The notes: generated by a model not told the origin, from the sequence alone. 64,000 nt of DNA from Anodontia alba (GCA_964016985.1 OZ024835.1:68526812-68590811); one strand, 5' to 3'; shown: positions 20,190 to 31,195, numbered from the stretch's first letter. Numbers and translations: made by a program.

Positions 20190-20413
20190 AGCCCAGTTGT
20201 TCAAAGCTAACGACGTTGTTAGTTAACGATTCGTTAAAATTTACATCGAGTGATACGCAAATATGCTGAAATTTTTTGCTGAAAAAATGTGAGTAGCTTT
20301 TGCAGTTTTCAGCAAAAAATATCAGAATACTGTATATTGAATCCACTAAAACAGTTAACGAAATGACCCTTAACGAGCTTGTTAAGTTAACGATGCTTTG
20401 AACAACTGGGCCC
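20190..20413. mobile_element. Family D MITE
   Basis: AGCCCAGTTGTTCAAAGC...GCTTTGAACAACTGGGCCC; one centre arm is partly deleted. Confidence 0.88.
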
Positions 20414-20516
20414 AAATCATTAGCATTAATAAAATAACAAAAATTATCACCTGACTACTCCCTCAAACTGAGTTAAAAGCAAATCTTTTATAACTGTGAT
20501 TTCAGGCTAAATACAT

Positions 20517-20953
20517 TGATTGTGTTAGGGTTTAATGACATGTCAACCTTGTGGGTCATTTTGTGTTGTCTCCCAGAGAAAGGGAGAAAAGAGGTAGAAG
20601 AGATAGTAGAGGAGATGAAAGAGAGGGACAGGGAAGAAAGAGGAATGAAAGTGAAGAAACAGAAGAAATAGAAACATTCCCCTTCTACCCTTACCTGTAT
20701 AAGGATAGCAGACTTTACTCAATTGGAAAGTTTCTGGCGAAAGAATGTGCACAATACTGGTTAACCACTTAGAGGACTAAGCCTGCCCAGTAAACGTGTT
20801 GTTAGGTAAACTGACCGCGCTCGACATGACCCTATTGGGTTGACTGGGCCGTAAAACCTCAACACAAACAAACTCAACTGGAATCCAATATCAGTTGGAC
20901 GCTCCGGTGACGTAAGATTCCCGACACCTTTGCCATTCCCAACCACTGCCTAC
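20517..20953 (+). repeat. Polypurine repeat interrupting decoy exon copy
   Basis: GAGAAAGGGAGAAAAGAGG-rich repeat, inverse of 2465-2745, inserted in the first decoy copy of exon 18 and itself carrying a SINE 3' fragment. Confidence 0.7.
20730..20869 (+). mobile_element. SINE 3' fragment with target duplication
   Basis: GTTTCTGGCGAAAGAATGTG to CCTCAACACAAACAAA. Flanks ACTCAATTGGAA and ACTCAACTGGAA differ by one base. Confidence 0.85.
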
Positions 20954-21027
20954 CTTGACCAGGCATTAGTATTATGTCAGATGAATAACTCTAAATCATT
21001 TATTACTTTGATTTCAGGCTAAGTATG

Positions 21028-21289
21028 CAGGAGGTCGCGGGTTCAACCCCCGCCGAGGTCGGCAACATTCTTTCGTGGAGATTGATCATGAAATATTTTC
21101 TACGGTCATTCTCTCCCTTCCGCTGATTCAAGAAGGGCAGTTGTCAGTTTCTGGCGAAAGAATGTGCACAATACTGGTGAACCGCTTAGAGGACTAAGCC
21201 TGCCCAGTAAATGTGTGGTTAGGTAAACTGACCGCGCTCGACATGATCCCATTGGGTTGACTGGGCCGTAAAACCTCAACACAAGCAAA
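21028..21289 (+). mobile_element. 5'-truncated SINE with 14-bp target duplication inside decoy exon
   Basis: Starts CAGGAGGTCGCGGGTTCAAC and ends CCTCAACACAAGCAAA. TCAGGCTAAGTATG stands at 21014-21027 and again at 21290-21303, so the SINE landed in a decoy copy of exon 18. Confidence 0.95.
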
Positions 21290-21445
21290 TCAGGCTAAGT
21301 ATGACCTTGATCAGGCATTAGTGTTATGCCAGATGAATAACTAGAAATCTTTGATTGGCGTGATTTCAGGCTAAATATGACCTTGACGCAGCATTAGTGT
21401 TATGTCATAAGAATAACTATAAATCTTTTATTTCTGTGATTTCAG

Positions 21446-21534
21446 GCTAAATACGACCTTGATCAGGCATTAGTGTTATGTCAGATGAATAATTATAAAG
21501 CTGGTATCCTGTATCTGTATGAGAAGGCAAAGCT
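21446..21534 (+). CDS. VPS11: VPS11 exon 18 of window (solenoid)
   Basis: The exon encodes AKYDLDQALVLCQMNNYKAG and ILYLYEKAK, ending in phase 2 (CT) at gtaagt. It matches FDKALVLCQMHDFQDGVLYLYEQGKL of vertebrates. Its acceptor and first ~50 nt are also present as three upstream decoy copies (20506, 21018, 21370) that lack the 3' half and the donor. Confidence 0.95.
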
Positions 21535-21957
21535 GTAAGTTTCATGAATATCGTAGTTATAGATAAGAATGGTATTCAGATAAATATTTAACTTATTTTT
21601 CCAAAACATATACATTGTGTGTATCCATTAGAAGCACATTGGGTAAATAAGAAAATAGTGTCTTATTTTGGTTGAAAAAAGGTGTCTTATGTAAAGATGT
21701 GATTATTTAAACTGACTTAGCTTATCCGCAGCATTTATTCATAGATTTAATGGTGTGGGGGTAGGATGGTGCACACTCTTGCTGGAACTTTTAGAAGGTT
21801 AGCCCTGCCTTCATTAGCTTTTGACAGGAATGTTTTTGCGTCATTTAAAGAAAGATCATAGTTTAAGGCCTTTTTCTTATGTGTTCTATTCTTTCTTTTA
21901 TCAGTCCCAGTTTCTGGGAGATGGCTCAACATTACTGAAATATTGTTGATAAGACCT

Positions 21958-22163
21958 TTAACCCTTGTCATGCTGAATAAATTAAGATGCCACACCCACT
22001 TCTAATAGTCAACCAATCAGATTGTTACAATTTTTTTATATAAATTCATATACTTAATAACAGTGTAGATCCAGATCAGTTGGCTTCTTCAGAAGCCAAC
22101 TGATCTGGATCTACACTGTTTTCAAAGGCAGGGCATATTCGGGTTCAGCAAGACCAGGGTTAA
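21958..22163. mobile_element. Family C MITE
   Basis: TTAACCCTTGTCATGCTGAA...CAGCAAGACCAGGGTTAA, central foldback intact. Confidence 0.9.
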
Positions 22164-22348
22164 ACTGCAACTTAGCCTGAAATTTGAACAAGTACATTAA
22201 TTTTACTACTCTGTTGATGTATCTAAAAGCTGCTGGAATAGTGGCGAACAGTGTAGCCCTAATCAGACTTTACTTTCTGCACCATTTGGTCTGAGTCTAC
22301 TACACTGTTTATTCATGCTTCTGCCAGATTAACGTACTTACCGTAATA

Positions 22349-22680
22349 CAGTCGACTCTCGTTATCTCGAATTCCAAGGGACTCTCTGAAATACTTCGAG
22401 ATATCCGTACTTCGACATATCAGATTTGCAGAATTGAGGAAAAAACTAATTCGATTAATCACATTTAACAAATATATGTGTAATTGGACTCTTGAAGTTA
22501 GAGATATATTGAAAATATTGTGGAAAAGAGGAGAAATTGCTCCTTAGGAGCAATTTCTCCTCATTTCCACAATATTTTTTACATGTTGTTAGATTTTCAT
22601 GTTTAGGCAGGGACCAGATTTTCACTTCGAGATAAGCGGTTATTCGAGATAAGCGAGGTCGAGATAATGGGAGTCAACTG
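22349..22680. mobile_element. Tigger/pogo-like element with TA flanks
   Basis: CAGTCGACTCTCGTTATCTCG...GAGATAATGGGAGTCAACTG, flanked by TA on both sides. An internal AGAGGAGAAATTGCTCC foldback. CAGT ends and TA target site fit the pogo/Tigger group. Confidence 0.8.
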
Positions 22681-22914
22681 TATTTAAACATTATAACTAA
22701 ATGCCATACTTATTTAGAAGTTTGAACAACTCTGTTTTACTACTTGTTGATGTGTCTAAAAACTGTTGGATGAGGAACAAACAGTGTAGAATCTGAGTCT
22801 GGAATCTGACTAAATGCTGGACTGTGACATTTCATATGGGACAAGACTGTTTGTTTAGGCAGGTTCAATGACATTTTATATGGGACAAGACTCTTTGTTC
22901 AGGCCTGCATGTCA

Positions 22915-23131
22915 TAACACTTGTCCTGCTGAACCCAGATATAGCCTGCCTTTGCAAACAGTGTCAATCCAGATCAGTTGGCTTCTAAGGAGCCAACTGA
23001 TCTGGATCTGCACTGTTCGCCATTCAGTATGTAAATTTATATCAACAATCTGGAGCAAGTAATCTGATTGGCTAATAATAAAATCAGAAGTGGGCATGGC
23101 ATCTTAATTTATTCAGCAGGACTAGTAGGGT
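22915..23131. mobile_element. Family C MITE
   Basis: CACTTGTCCTGCTGAACCC...CAGCAGGACTAGTAGGGTAA with CCAGATCAGTTGGCTTC foldback; termini partly decayed. Confidence 0.8.
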
Positions 23132-23215
23132 AAATGCCGTAATTTTTTTTGATATTTTGAAAATAGTACAAATGTACAAAAACCCAAATCTTCTCTCCTT
23201 CCCTACGTCTCAGAG

Positions 23216-23404
23216 ACGTCCAGGTGGTCGAGTGATTAGCACTCCTGACTTTTATCACGATGTCACGTGTTTGAATTCCGCTAAAAGCAGAATTCCGCTC
23301 ATGACTGTACTGTGCTTCATTGCACAAAGCCTTTCATTATTATCCTTCCATTGTCTCGATATGATTTAAATAATGTTGAAAGGGACGTAAAACACCAAAT
23401 CATC
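23216..23404 (+). mobile_element. Second tRNA-like SINE family copy
   Basis: CAGGTGGTCGAGTGATTAGC, GTGTTTGAATTCC, CTTCATTGCACAAAGCC, GTTGAAAGGGACGTAAAACACC then an ATC microsatellite tail. Confidence 0.8.
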
Positions 23405-23462
23405 ATCATCATGATCCCTACTTCACAGAGACCTATATTTAGGTGCATTTTTTAAGAAATGA

Positions 23463-23602
23463 ATTTTATTTTTTTCCAAGTTTATTGAGGTATGACCGCA
23501 GTGGGTGGCGTGCAAAGTGAATGAACCCTGAAGGGGTTCATTCACTTTGCACGCGACCCACTGTGGTCATACCTCAATGAACTTCAAAAAAATCAAGTTC
23601 AT
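23463..23602. mobile_element. Long foldback element
   Basis: TTGAGGTATGACCGCAGTGG.. and its inverse ..CCACTGTGGTCATACCTCAA have arms of about 60 bp around TGAAG. No other copy was seen in this window. Confidence 0.8.
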
Positions 23603-23887
23603 TACTTATATTTACATTATTTTTCTTGCGTACCTTGGAGAGAACTTCACATTTCAGGCTGCATTATGGGCAGGTTGATTATATTTGGATAGCTTAAGAG
23701 CGGCAACGTCATCACAACAGTAGCAGCGTCCAATCAAATCTCTGAAAGCGTCAGTTGTTTTGATGTCACGTCACTTCTCGTGATCCAATGCGTTCATGGA
23801 GGAATGAACTACACTGGGTTCTATAGGTTTCTCTAAGAATCTTAAATCCAAAATGTAAATAATTCAATATATTGTCTATATTTGCAG

Positions 23888-23962
23888 GTATCAACAGATT
23901 CTGAGATACCATATGGAACACAATGCTCATGAACTGGTTATAGAAACTTGTAAGAGATTTGG
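23888..23962 (+). CDS. VPS11: VPS11 exon 19 of window (solenoid)
   Basis: The first G completes Leu. The exon then encodes YQQILRYHMEHNAHELVIET and CKRF, ending in phase 2 (GG) at gtaagt. QQIMHYHMQHEQYRQVISVCERHG is the family segment. Confidence 0.94.
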
Positions 23963-23969
23963 GTAAGTG

Positions 23970-24175
23970 CATCATAGCACCAGATAAAAGAGGGGGGGTG
24001 GGGGGGGGGGGGGGGAGGAGGTGGATATCCACATAATATTTTTCTCATTTCTCCACAAAACACATGCTGTGGGTTATCATCAAAATTGCCTCACCAGGGC
24101 ACTTCTAATGGGTACCTACAACATGTTTTCCTGGAGAATTAAAAAAAATTGTACAGTAATTTGTGGTTGAGAAAA
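23970..24175. mobile_element. Family B MITE with poly-G expansion
   Basis: CATAGCACCAGATAAAAGAGG then a G-rich tract (23989-24022), weak GTGGGTTATCATC AAAATTGCC hairpin, and end GAGAAAAATCTGG. Confidence 0.7.
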
Positions 24176-24179
24176 ATCT

Positions 24180-24401
24180 GGGCCCAGTTGTTCAAATCTA
24201 ACAGTGTTGTTAGTTAATGGACCATTAAAATTTTGATCATTAAATATGGCATATACACTTATATTTTTGGTGAAAAAATGTGAGTACTCACATTTTTTCA
24301 CCAAAAATACCTGTGAATTTGATATTGTACTTACTAGAACAGTTAACATTTTGACCACTAAGGAGCCTGTTAAGCTAACGATGCTTTGAACAACTGGGCC
24401 C
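24180..24401. mobile_element. Family D MITE
   Basis: GGCCCAGTTGTTCAAATC...GCTTTGAACAACTGGGCCC, shortened centre AAAATGTGAGTACTCACATT TT. Confidence 0.9.
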
Positions 24402-24467
24402 TGCATGTCTGGATCTGTGCTGCCCGCCAAAGCTAAGTTGTACCATTCTGCATACCATTGGTCATTG

Positions 24468-24776
24468 TTTATTTGTGTTGAGATTTTACGGCCCAGTCAA
24501 CCCAGTGGAGTCATATTGAGCATGGTGAGTTTACCTAACCACATTTTTACTGGTGAGGCTTAGTCCTCTGTTTAAAGCACTTAACCAGTATTGTACACAT
24601 TCTTTTGCCAGAAACTGACAACTACCCTTCCTGAATCAGTAGAAGAGAGAGAATGACCGTAGAAAAAATTTCATGATCAGATCTCCATGAAAGAATGTTG
24701 CCAAGCCCATGGGGTCAAGCCCGCAACCTCCTGATCATCAGTTAGATGCGCATCCAACTGAGCCACAAAGGCCGGC
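24468..24776 (-). mobile_element. Full-length SINE (minus)
   Basis: Inverse body from TTGTGTTGAGATTTTACGGC to CCAACTGAGCCACAAAGGCC. ATTGGTCAT flanks both ends. Confidence 0.9.
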
Positions 24777-24990
24777 ACTATTGGTCATACGAGGTGCAAG
24801 AGATTGTCTAATGATAATGATAAAAAGTTAACCTGATTCATTTTTTTCATCAAAATGTTGTCAAGTTTTATGCTATACATGTAATATTTAATATTACACT
24901 AATTTTGTGACCCTTTAACATATGTTTTCATGGAAAAATCAGGTTTGCCCCCTGCAGAAATAAATACAATTTTATTTTTTTGTTTTTCAG

Positions 24991-25079
24991 TGGACAAGAT
25001 CCTAATCTGTGGGTACAAGCCTTGTCATATTTTGCCAAGAAGGAGAACTTGAGAAACCAACTAAGTGTTGTCCTACAGA
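24991..25079 (+). CDS. VPS11: VPS11 exon 20 of window (solenoid)
   Basis: The exon encodes GQDPNLWVQALSYFAKKENL and RNQLSVVLQ, ending in phase 1 at donor gtatcc. LWEQALSYFARKE and AAVLKHIE are the vertebrate matches. The next exon supplies the remaining two bases of Asn. Confidence 0.94.
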
Positions 25080-25129
25080 GTATCCTTTAGAAATTCTTTG
25101 AATATCCTAAAGTCCATTAATACCATGAA

Positions 25130-25495
25130 CAGTAATACAATGAACTCTCGCTACAACAACAACATATCTTCCCAAAGATATTGCCATTAAAATGAATTTG
25201 CTGTTGTAAAGAATTCTTAATGAACAGAATGATATGCAACAAATGCCATGTTTTATTCTTATTTCTTTATAGAATGTATGTTTTGGATATTTGTTAGAAT
25301 TGCCTCACTGAGGCAATTCTAACAAATATCCAAAACATATGTTGCTCGAAGTATTGAATAATAATGTTCCTGCATAATATCTGATTTACTGTCATCTCTT
25401 TAGAGAGGGTTTCTGGGCTAGTCAGTTCGTCAGTATAACAAATTTTGTTGTTGTATAGAGTGTCGGTATAAATAAAGGGTTGGCTGTAGTGTGCA
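25130..25495. mobile_element. Foldback element with TTGTTAGAATTGCCTC centre
   Basis: ATGTTTTGGATATTTGTTAG AATTGCCTCA with its perfect inverse at 25275-25342; outer sequence unlike families A or B (CAATGAACTCTCGCTACAAC). Confidence 0.65.
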
Positions 25496-25635
25496 TCTAA
25501 TGGAAAAATACAGATGCAGATAAGCCCTAAACCCCCTCCCCACACCACCCTCACCCCCCACCAAAAAAAAAAAAAAAAAGATATTACAGCTGGTAGTATT
25601 GGCCACTTTGTTAACTGTTATTCAAAGAGTAGTAC

Positions 25636-25847
25636 TTAACCTTGTCATGCTGAATGAAATTAAGATGCCAAGCCCACTTCTAATTTTCAGCCAATCAGAT
25701 TTCTTGATCTAAGTTGTTCATACAAATTCAAATACTTAATGACAAACAGTGCAGTTCCAGATCAGTTGGCTTCTGAAGAAGCCAACTGATCCGAATACAC
25801 TGTTTTCAAAGGCAGGGTATATCCGGGTTCAGCAGGACAAGGGTTAA
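25636..25847. mobile_element. Family C MITE
   Basis: TTAACCTTGTCATGCTGAA...GCAGGACAAGGGTTAA. Confidence 0.9.
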
Positions 25848-26083
25848 GGGATAAAATTTAGCATGTTTTCAGAAACAAATTCAGAAGTAAAAAGGCATGA
25901 GCTAGAGCTCTGTTAGGAAAACATGTAAATAAAGATACCCAGAGAATTCCAGAGTCATGAAGTACAGCTTACCTAAGGCACCAGAATGATGAGGAACAAA
26001 TACATTTAACCACGGAAAGCATTTTTTATTTGTCAATATTTTTCAATGCCTATGGCCTTTTGTCCATGTTTCCATCACGAAAA

Positions 26084-27220
26084 CATACCTATATAATTTT
26101 GATCCCCTTAAACCCCACTTTTATATAGTAAAACTGGGGTTTACAGGGGTATGTATTATTTTTCATATTTCTGCTCAAAACATAGATTGTTGGTACTCGT
26201 TAGAACCACCTCGCCGAGGCTGTTCTAATCAGGGATCAAGCTGGCTCAGAAATGTAGGGAGAAGTGACTTCTCCCTCCAGACAAAACAGGGAGAAGTTTT
26301 ATAGGATGAGGGAGAAGTCAAGACTCGGTTCACCTATCACCTTACTGAAAGCTCGACAATTTAAGACTCTCGACTCACTTTACTGCATTGTCTTGGGAGT
26401 TTTTACCATGTTGTCTTGGGAATTAACAAAGAAGGAAACAAATTTTACTGTAGACCTGTTCATTCTTACTTCTAAACCAATTAAATGATGCAAAGTAACA
26501 CAGACATGAGTAGGGCAAATACATTATATCTGGACACATAAGTTCATTCATATCTTTTTGGAAATTGACAATTCTTTTGAGTAGATACAGTCAAAACATC
26601 AAGGTTTGTGGCTTGGTAAGTAAGCTATAAACATAATTATAATAATAAATTTGTTAAACTAAAGTGTCTGCCAACTTCTAAACTTAGTTTTTGCACTTTT
26701 AATGCTGTTTCTGGCCAATTTTCAGTATGTAAATGGTTCATTTATGAAAAAACGGACACCCACGAAAACTAATGACATTGATGAAAACGATCTTTTGGTC
26801 ACTTAATAGACGAACAGTTTTCCTCCAAAACTTGTTAAATCACATCAGACTTTCATTCAGTGGCATTTCTGATACATCTAACAACATTTTTCAACAGATT
26901 TTTACCTTTGCATGTTTGCTCATTTTTCACTGGATTTCTCCCAACAAAAAGTTCGTTTTGCACAAGTACTAGCTTTTTCAAAAGTTTCAAAAACGGAGGG
27001 CGAAGTTTTTGTCGCCCTCTGGGCTTCCCAGGGCGACTTTGAGCACTCTAGGGCGACTATTTCGCCCCAGTCGCCCTGTAGCTTGATCCCTGGTTCTAAT
27101 GAGTACCTACAATCTATGTTTTGAACAGATATAAGAAAATTATCAGATTTTTTTATCTGAAAATTTTCATTTTTTTGGTGGTAAAATTTTCAATATATTT
27201 GAATAGGCGTGTTTTCATAA
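26084..27220. mobile_element. Family A MITE split by a nested hAT-like element
   Basis: Left half CATCACGAAAACATACC to GAACCACCTCGCCGAGGCTG; right half resumes at TTCTAATGAGTACC and ends GGCGTGTTTTCATAAT. The insertion is at 26230-27092. Confidence 0.88.
26230..27092. mobile_element. hAT-like non-autonomous element, 863 bp
   Basis: Perfect 13-bp ends CAGGGATCAAGCT / AGCTTGATCCCTG and an 8-bp target duplication GTTCTAAT (26222-26229 and 27093-27100). CAGGG termini with 8-bp duplications are typical of hAT transposons. No transposase frame is present inside. A GGGAGAAGT-rich left and GGGCGAC-rich right subterminal region flank an AT-rich core. Confidence 0.88.
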
Positions 27221-27300
27221 TATGTGTAAGAATGGAGCTGCAAAGAAATTAATTACCTTTTGTACTTTTTCAAGTACATGTATTCTTTAACTCCTGCCAG

Positions 27301-27508
27301 ATATTGACAAGAAGAATTTGTTACCTCCCTTATTGGTGATACAAACGTTAGCTCACAGTTCAACAGCTACACTAGCAGTGATCAAAAACTACATTATACG
27401 AAAACTACAGGCTGAGAATGACCAGATTACAGAAGATGAGAGGTTAATCAAACAATACCAAGATGATACGGAGAAGAAGAGACAGCAAATTGAAGAACTA
27501 AAAACTAC
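27301..27508 (+). CDS. VPS11: VPS11 exon 21 of window (solenoid end and coiled coil)
   Basis: The exon opens with NIDKKNLLPPLLVIQTLAHS and continues through STATLAVIKNYI to a charged heptad-rich stretch (QAENDQITEDERLIKQYQDD, KKRQQIEELKT). It ends in phase 2 at gtaagc. The coiled coil immediately precedes the RING in all VPS11 proteins and helps assemble the HOPS/CORVET core. Confidence 0.96.
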
Positions 27509-27762
27509 GTAAGCATTATTTTTTATTTTTATTGCACAAGCAAGTGCAATAAGGATTGTGTAGATTATATTTTTTGTTTCCTTTGGGATCATTGAGCCCA
27601 CTGAGGTATACCATATTCAACCTAATTACTTCACAGTGCACTTAGGTTTTTCAAAATTACTAGGAAATATTATGGTAAAAAATCTGAGTGTAGACTGGAA
27701 AAATGTCCTGAACATGGACAGACTGTTTCATTTAACCCTTAACTTTCTGTAATTTTAAGCAA

Positions 27763-27826
27763 ACAGTGCAGACCCTGATCAGATGCCACATTCTGCGGCA
27801 TCTGATCTGGTCTGCTCTGTTTGCCA
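27763..27826. repeat. Family H hairpin
   Basis: CAAACAGTGCAGACCCTGATCAG ATGCC with an approximate inverse ending GTCTGCTCTGTTTG. Confidence 0.65.
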
Positions 27827-28135
27827 ATGTCCCAGTCCAGGTTTTACAGATAACCCTCTTTGCATGGCACTCTGACGTTATAGTGACAAGAATAGCATAT
27901 ATATAAATAACAGTTACCTGGATTTCACACAAACGTACCTTTTGATTTCATTAGTCAATGATAATCAGGTGGACAAAAACCTCAAGGAAATGTTGGTGTA
28001 TGTATACTTTGGCTTGGTTGTAAACAATCGACCCAATAATACTGGACATCAAGAATACCAGGTTCAGTAGCAAGTTGTCGAATACTTAATGCAATAGCTA
28101 CATTTGAAGCTAATCTCTTGGAACTCATTGTTTTT

Positions 28136-30190
28136 ATCGCACCTGCTTGTAGCAGGGTGCGATATAGGCGTCCGATTTTCTGTCCGTCCGTCCGTCCGTC
28201 CGTCAGTCCGTCCGTCGTCTGTCAACATTTATGTCAACGTTCGACATTTATGTCAAAGTTAGTATTCTAATCACTTACAAGACTAAACAACCATCAAACC
28301 TTGCATGAAACATCTCCCTGACCTCCTGACTTTGCAACATAGGTGTCCGCTTTTCTGTATGTCTGTCCATTCGTCCGTCCGTCTGTCAACATTTATGTCG
28401 ACGTTCGACATTTATGTCAAAGTTAGTATTTTAATCAACTACAAGACTAAACAACCATCAAACCTTGCATGAAACATCTCCCTGACCTTCCGACTTTGCG
28501 ACATAGGTGCCCACTTTTCCATTCGTCTGTCTGTTCGTCTGTCTGTCTGTCCATCTGTCCATCTCTTAACAGTTCTGTTATGTCGAAGTTCGACATTTAT
28601 GTCAAAGTTAGTATTCTAATTAACTACAAGACTAAACAACCATCAAACCTTGTATGAAATATCTCCCTGACCTCCTGACTTTGCGACATAGGTGCCCACT
28701 TTTCCATTCGTCTGTCCGTTCGTCCGTCCGTCTGTCTCTTAATAGTTCTGTTATGTCGAAGTTCGACATTTACGTCAAAGTTAGTATTCTAATCAACTAC
28801 AATTCTACAACAACCATCATTCCTTGCATGACATATCTCTCTGACCTCCTGACTAGGCAGATATGTTGACCCAGTGACCTTGACCTATATTTTGCGCTCC
28901 ATTGACTTTGACACAATTTACGTAGACGTTCCAGATCTTCTCAACTATAAGGCGTACAACTACCAAACCTTGCATTGTGCTTCTTCTAGATGTACAGAGT
29001 TGGCAGGTACCTTGACCCGGTGACCTTGACCTATATTTTGCGCTCCAGTGACTTTGACATATTTTGCGTCGACGTTCGATATCTCCTCAACTATAAGGCC
29101 TACAGCCATCAAACCTTGCAAAGTGCTTCTCCTCAATGTACTGACTTAGCAGATACCTTGACCTGGTGACCTTGACCTATATTTTGGCTGCAGTGACTTT
29201 GACATAATTTACATCAACGTTCCAGATCTCCTCAAGTGTAAGACCTCTAGCCACCAAACCTTGCATAGTGCTTCTCCTATATGTACTGACTTGGCAGGTA
29301 TCTTGACCCGGTGACCTTGACCTATATTTTGCGCTCCAGTGCCGTTTACACATTTTACGTCAGCGTTCAATATCTCCTCATCTATAAGGCCTACAACCAT
29401 CAAACCTTGCATAGTGCTTCTCCTCAATGTACGGACTCTGCAGGTACCTTGACTGGGTGACCTTGACCTATATTTCACGCTCCATTGACTTTTACACCTT
29501 TTACATCACCCTTCCATATGTCCTCAACTGTAAGGCCTTCAACCACCAAACCTTATATAGCACTTCTTCTCGATGTACTGACTCGACAGGTACCTTGACC
29601 TGGTGACCTTGACCTATATTGTGCACTCCAGTGACTTTGACACATTTTATATTGATGTTTGTTATCTCCTCAAATATAAGACCTACAACCACTAAACCTT
29701 GCATAGTGCTTCACCTCATTGCCCTGGCTTGGCAGGTACCTTGACCCAGTGACCTTGACCTATATTTGACACATTTTACGTTGATGTTTGATAACTCCTC
29801 AACTATAAGGCCTACAACCACCATACCTTGCATTGTGCTTCTCCTTGATTTACTGAATTAGCAGGTACCTTGACCCGTGACCTTGACCTATATTTCATGC
29901 TCCAGTGACTTTTACACATTTTACATCAACGTTCCATTATCATTGGGCTGTATAATACGAAAAGTCAGTGCTGAAGGTATAGCCATTAGAGGGAATGGCA
30001 CTGGCCAAGAATATATGTGCCCCATTAGGCACTTTGTCTACACTTTTTTCAACCCAGTTTTCCAAGTAAGCACTGCTAAGATTGAAATAAACTTATTTAA
30101 TAACCACATTCTGATTGTGGCTCCTGTGACTTTTGCGCCAGCAGGTGCGATGACGCCTTCCGCGGAATTCTTGTTTATTGGACAGGTTTT
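28136..30190. mobile_element. Repeat element with ATCGCACCTGC inverted ends and two internal tandem arrays
   Basis: ATCGCACCTGC at 28136-28146 is inverted at 30141-30151 (GCAGGTGCGAT). Between them are about four ~170-bp units with (GTCC)n-like runs and ACATTTATGTCAAAGTTAGT (28180-28850), then eight ~145-bp units with GTGACCTTGACCTATATTTT (28870-29900). No protein is encoded. The duplication breakpoint 29572 is inside the second array. Confidence 0.7.
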
Positions 30191-30599
30191 TTCATGGAAA
30201 AATTCTGTCCTTTAAAATAGCGATGTCTGGGTGGGCATTGGGCATCTGGACTTGGGCGGGCATCAGGCGTGGTCCAAGGTTTACCTTTTTTCAAAATGAT
30301 ATGTTACCTTTATTCATCAGTGGAAAAACCTGTCTATAATGCCATTTGGCATCTTTCTTATTAAAGATTATGAACCACAGATCAGTTTGTAAGCTGTCCA
30401 TTGGTCATCACATGCGAGTGTGAATGAAATCAATGGCAAATGAGAGAAATAACAGGTCCTCAAATGAGGGTACCATTTCCGTAGACCCAGTTCAGGAAAA
30501 AATGCAGCATGATAAAGGTTAACATACTGAATCATTGAATATTGTGCAATTTGAATGTAAACAAACTCGGCACCTAATACTGTTATTATTTGTTTTCAG

Positions 30600-30698
30600 A
30601 GCCAAAATATTCCAGAACACCAAATGTAGTATATGTACTCATCCATTGGATCTTCCGTCAGTACATTTCCTCTGTGAACCACATTCATTCCATCAAAC
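30600..30698 (+). CDS. VPS11: VPS11 RING exon 22, first copy
   Basis: The exon encodes AKIFQNTKCSICTHPLDLPS and VHFLCEPHSFHQ, between tttcag and gtaagt, phase 2 in and out. It carries the first zinc ligands of the RING-H2: C-x2-C in KCSIC, then C, H and H in LCEPHSFH. The spacing C-x2-H is one residue longer than the C-G-H of vertebrates but within RING limits. The exon recurs 3,725 bp downstream. Confidence 0.96.
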
Positions 30699-30704
30699 GT
30701 AAGT

Positions 30705-30970
30705 TAACGCTTAGCATCCTGGGTAAATTTTTCAGCAGATTACATTTTAAAATATTTTCATAATTTTCCCAGCAAATAGGTTTTGACATTTCATGCAAAT
30801 TGTCTCATTTGTAAGAAATGTGAGAGCCTATTTTCTAGAAAAATATGAATAATAATATCATTATTTTTTCATCAGAGGAGACAATTTGCATGAAATGTCA
30901 AAGCCTTTTTTCTGGAAAAAATATGAAAAATATCATCAGTTTGTCATCTGCTGAAATCTAAATCTGCTTA
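30705..30970. mobile_element. Family E MITE (repeated at 34430-34695)
   Basis: GTTAACGCTTAGCATCCTGG...GTCATCTGCTGAAATC, with TTTGACATTTCATGCAAATT arms. It begins just after the RING exon donor. Confidence 0.8.
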
Positions 30971-31131
30971 ATCTTTCACATATCTGTAGATAGACCAAAC
31001 AGCTGTTTATCCCATTGTAGACTGAATGAACTCGCATACACTATATATTGGAAGAGTTCAATTTCATATTTTGGTATGTCCGGCTATGAGATTTAGATAT
31101 TCCTAGAGAAAAATGGTTGCACTATTTGCAA

Positions 31132-31195
31132 ATAGTGGAGACCCTGATCAGATGCTGCATTCTGCAGCATCTGATCTGGGTCTGCACTCTTTGCC
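31132..31195. repeat. Family H hairpin (repeated at 34857-34920)
   Basis: GGAGACCCTGATCAGATGCTGC and inverse GCAGCATCTGATCTGGGTCTGC. Confidence 0.75.

Larger units (their letters stand above)
20484..21445 (+). repeat. Decoy copies of exon 18 acceptor (76-bp tandem units)
   Basis: GTGATTTCAG followed by GCTAA[A/G]TA occurs at 20506, 21018 (repeated at 21294 by a SINE target duplication), 21370 and at the real exon 21446; the last intervals are exactly 76 bp. Each decoy carries about 50 nt of exon 18 and then falls back into intron sequence without a donor. The first unit is split by a 430-bp repeat and the second by a SINE. The 21018/21294 copy has an in-frame TAG after ATGAATAAC. Confidence 0.9.

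Noticed and set aside
26264..26488. Transposase in the hAT-like element
   Set aside because: Only short frames exist; none shows the hAT dimerisation or catalytic motifs, so the element is non-autonomous.
29877..30215. 112-residue frame present twice (also 33602-33940)
   Set aside because: Duplicated only because the 3.7-kb block is. It spans the end of a satellite-bearing repeat and lacks recognisable domains, and it lies in a VPS11 intron.
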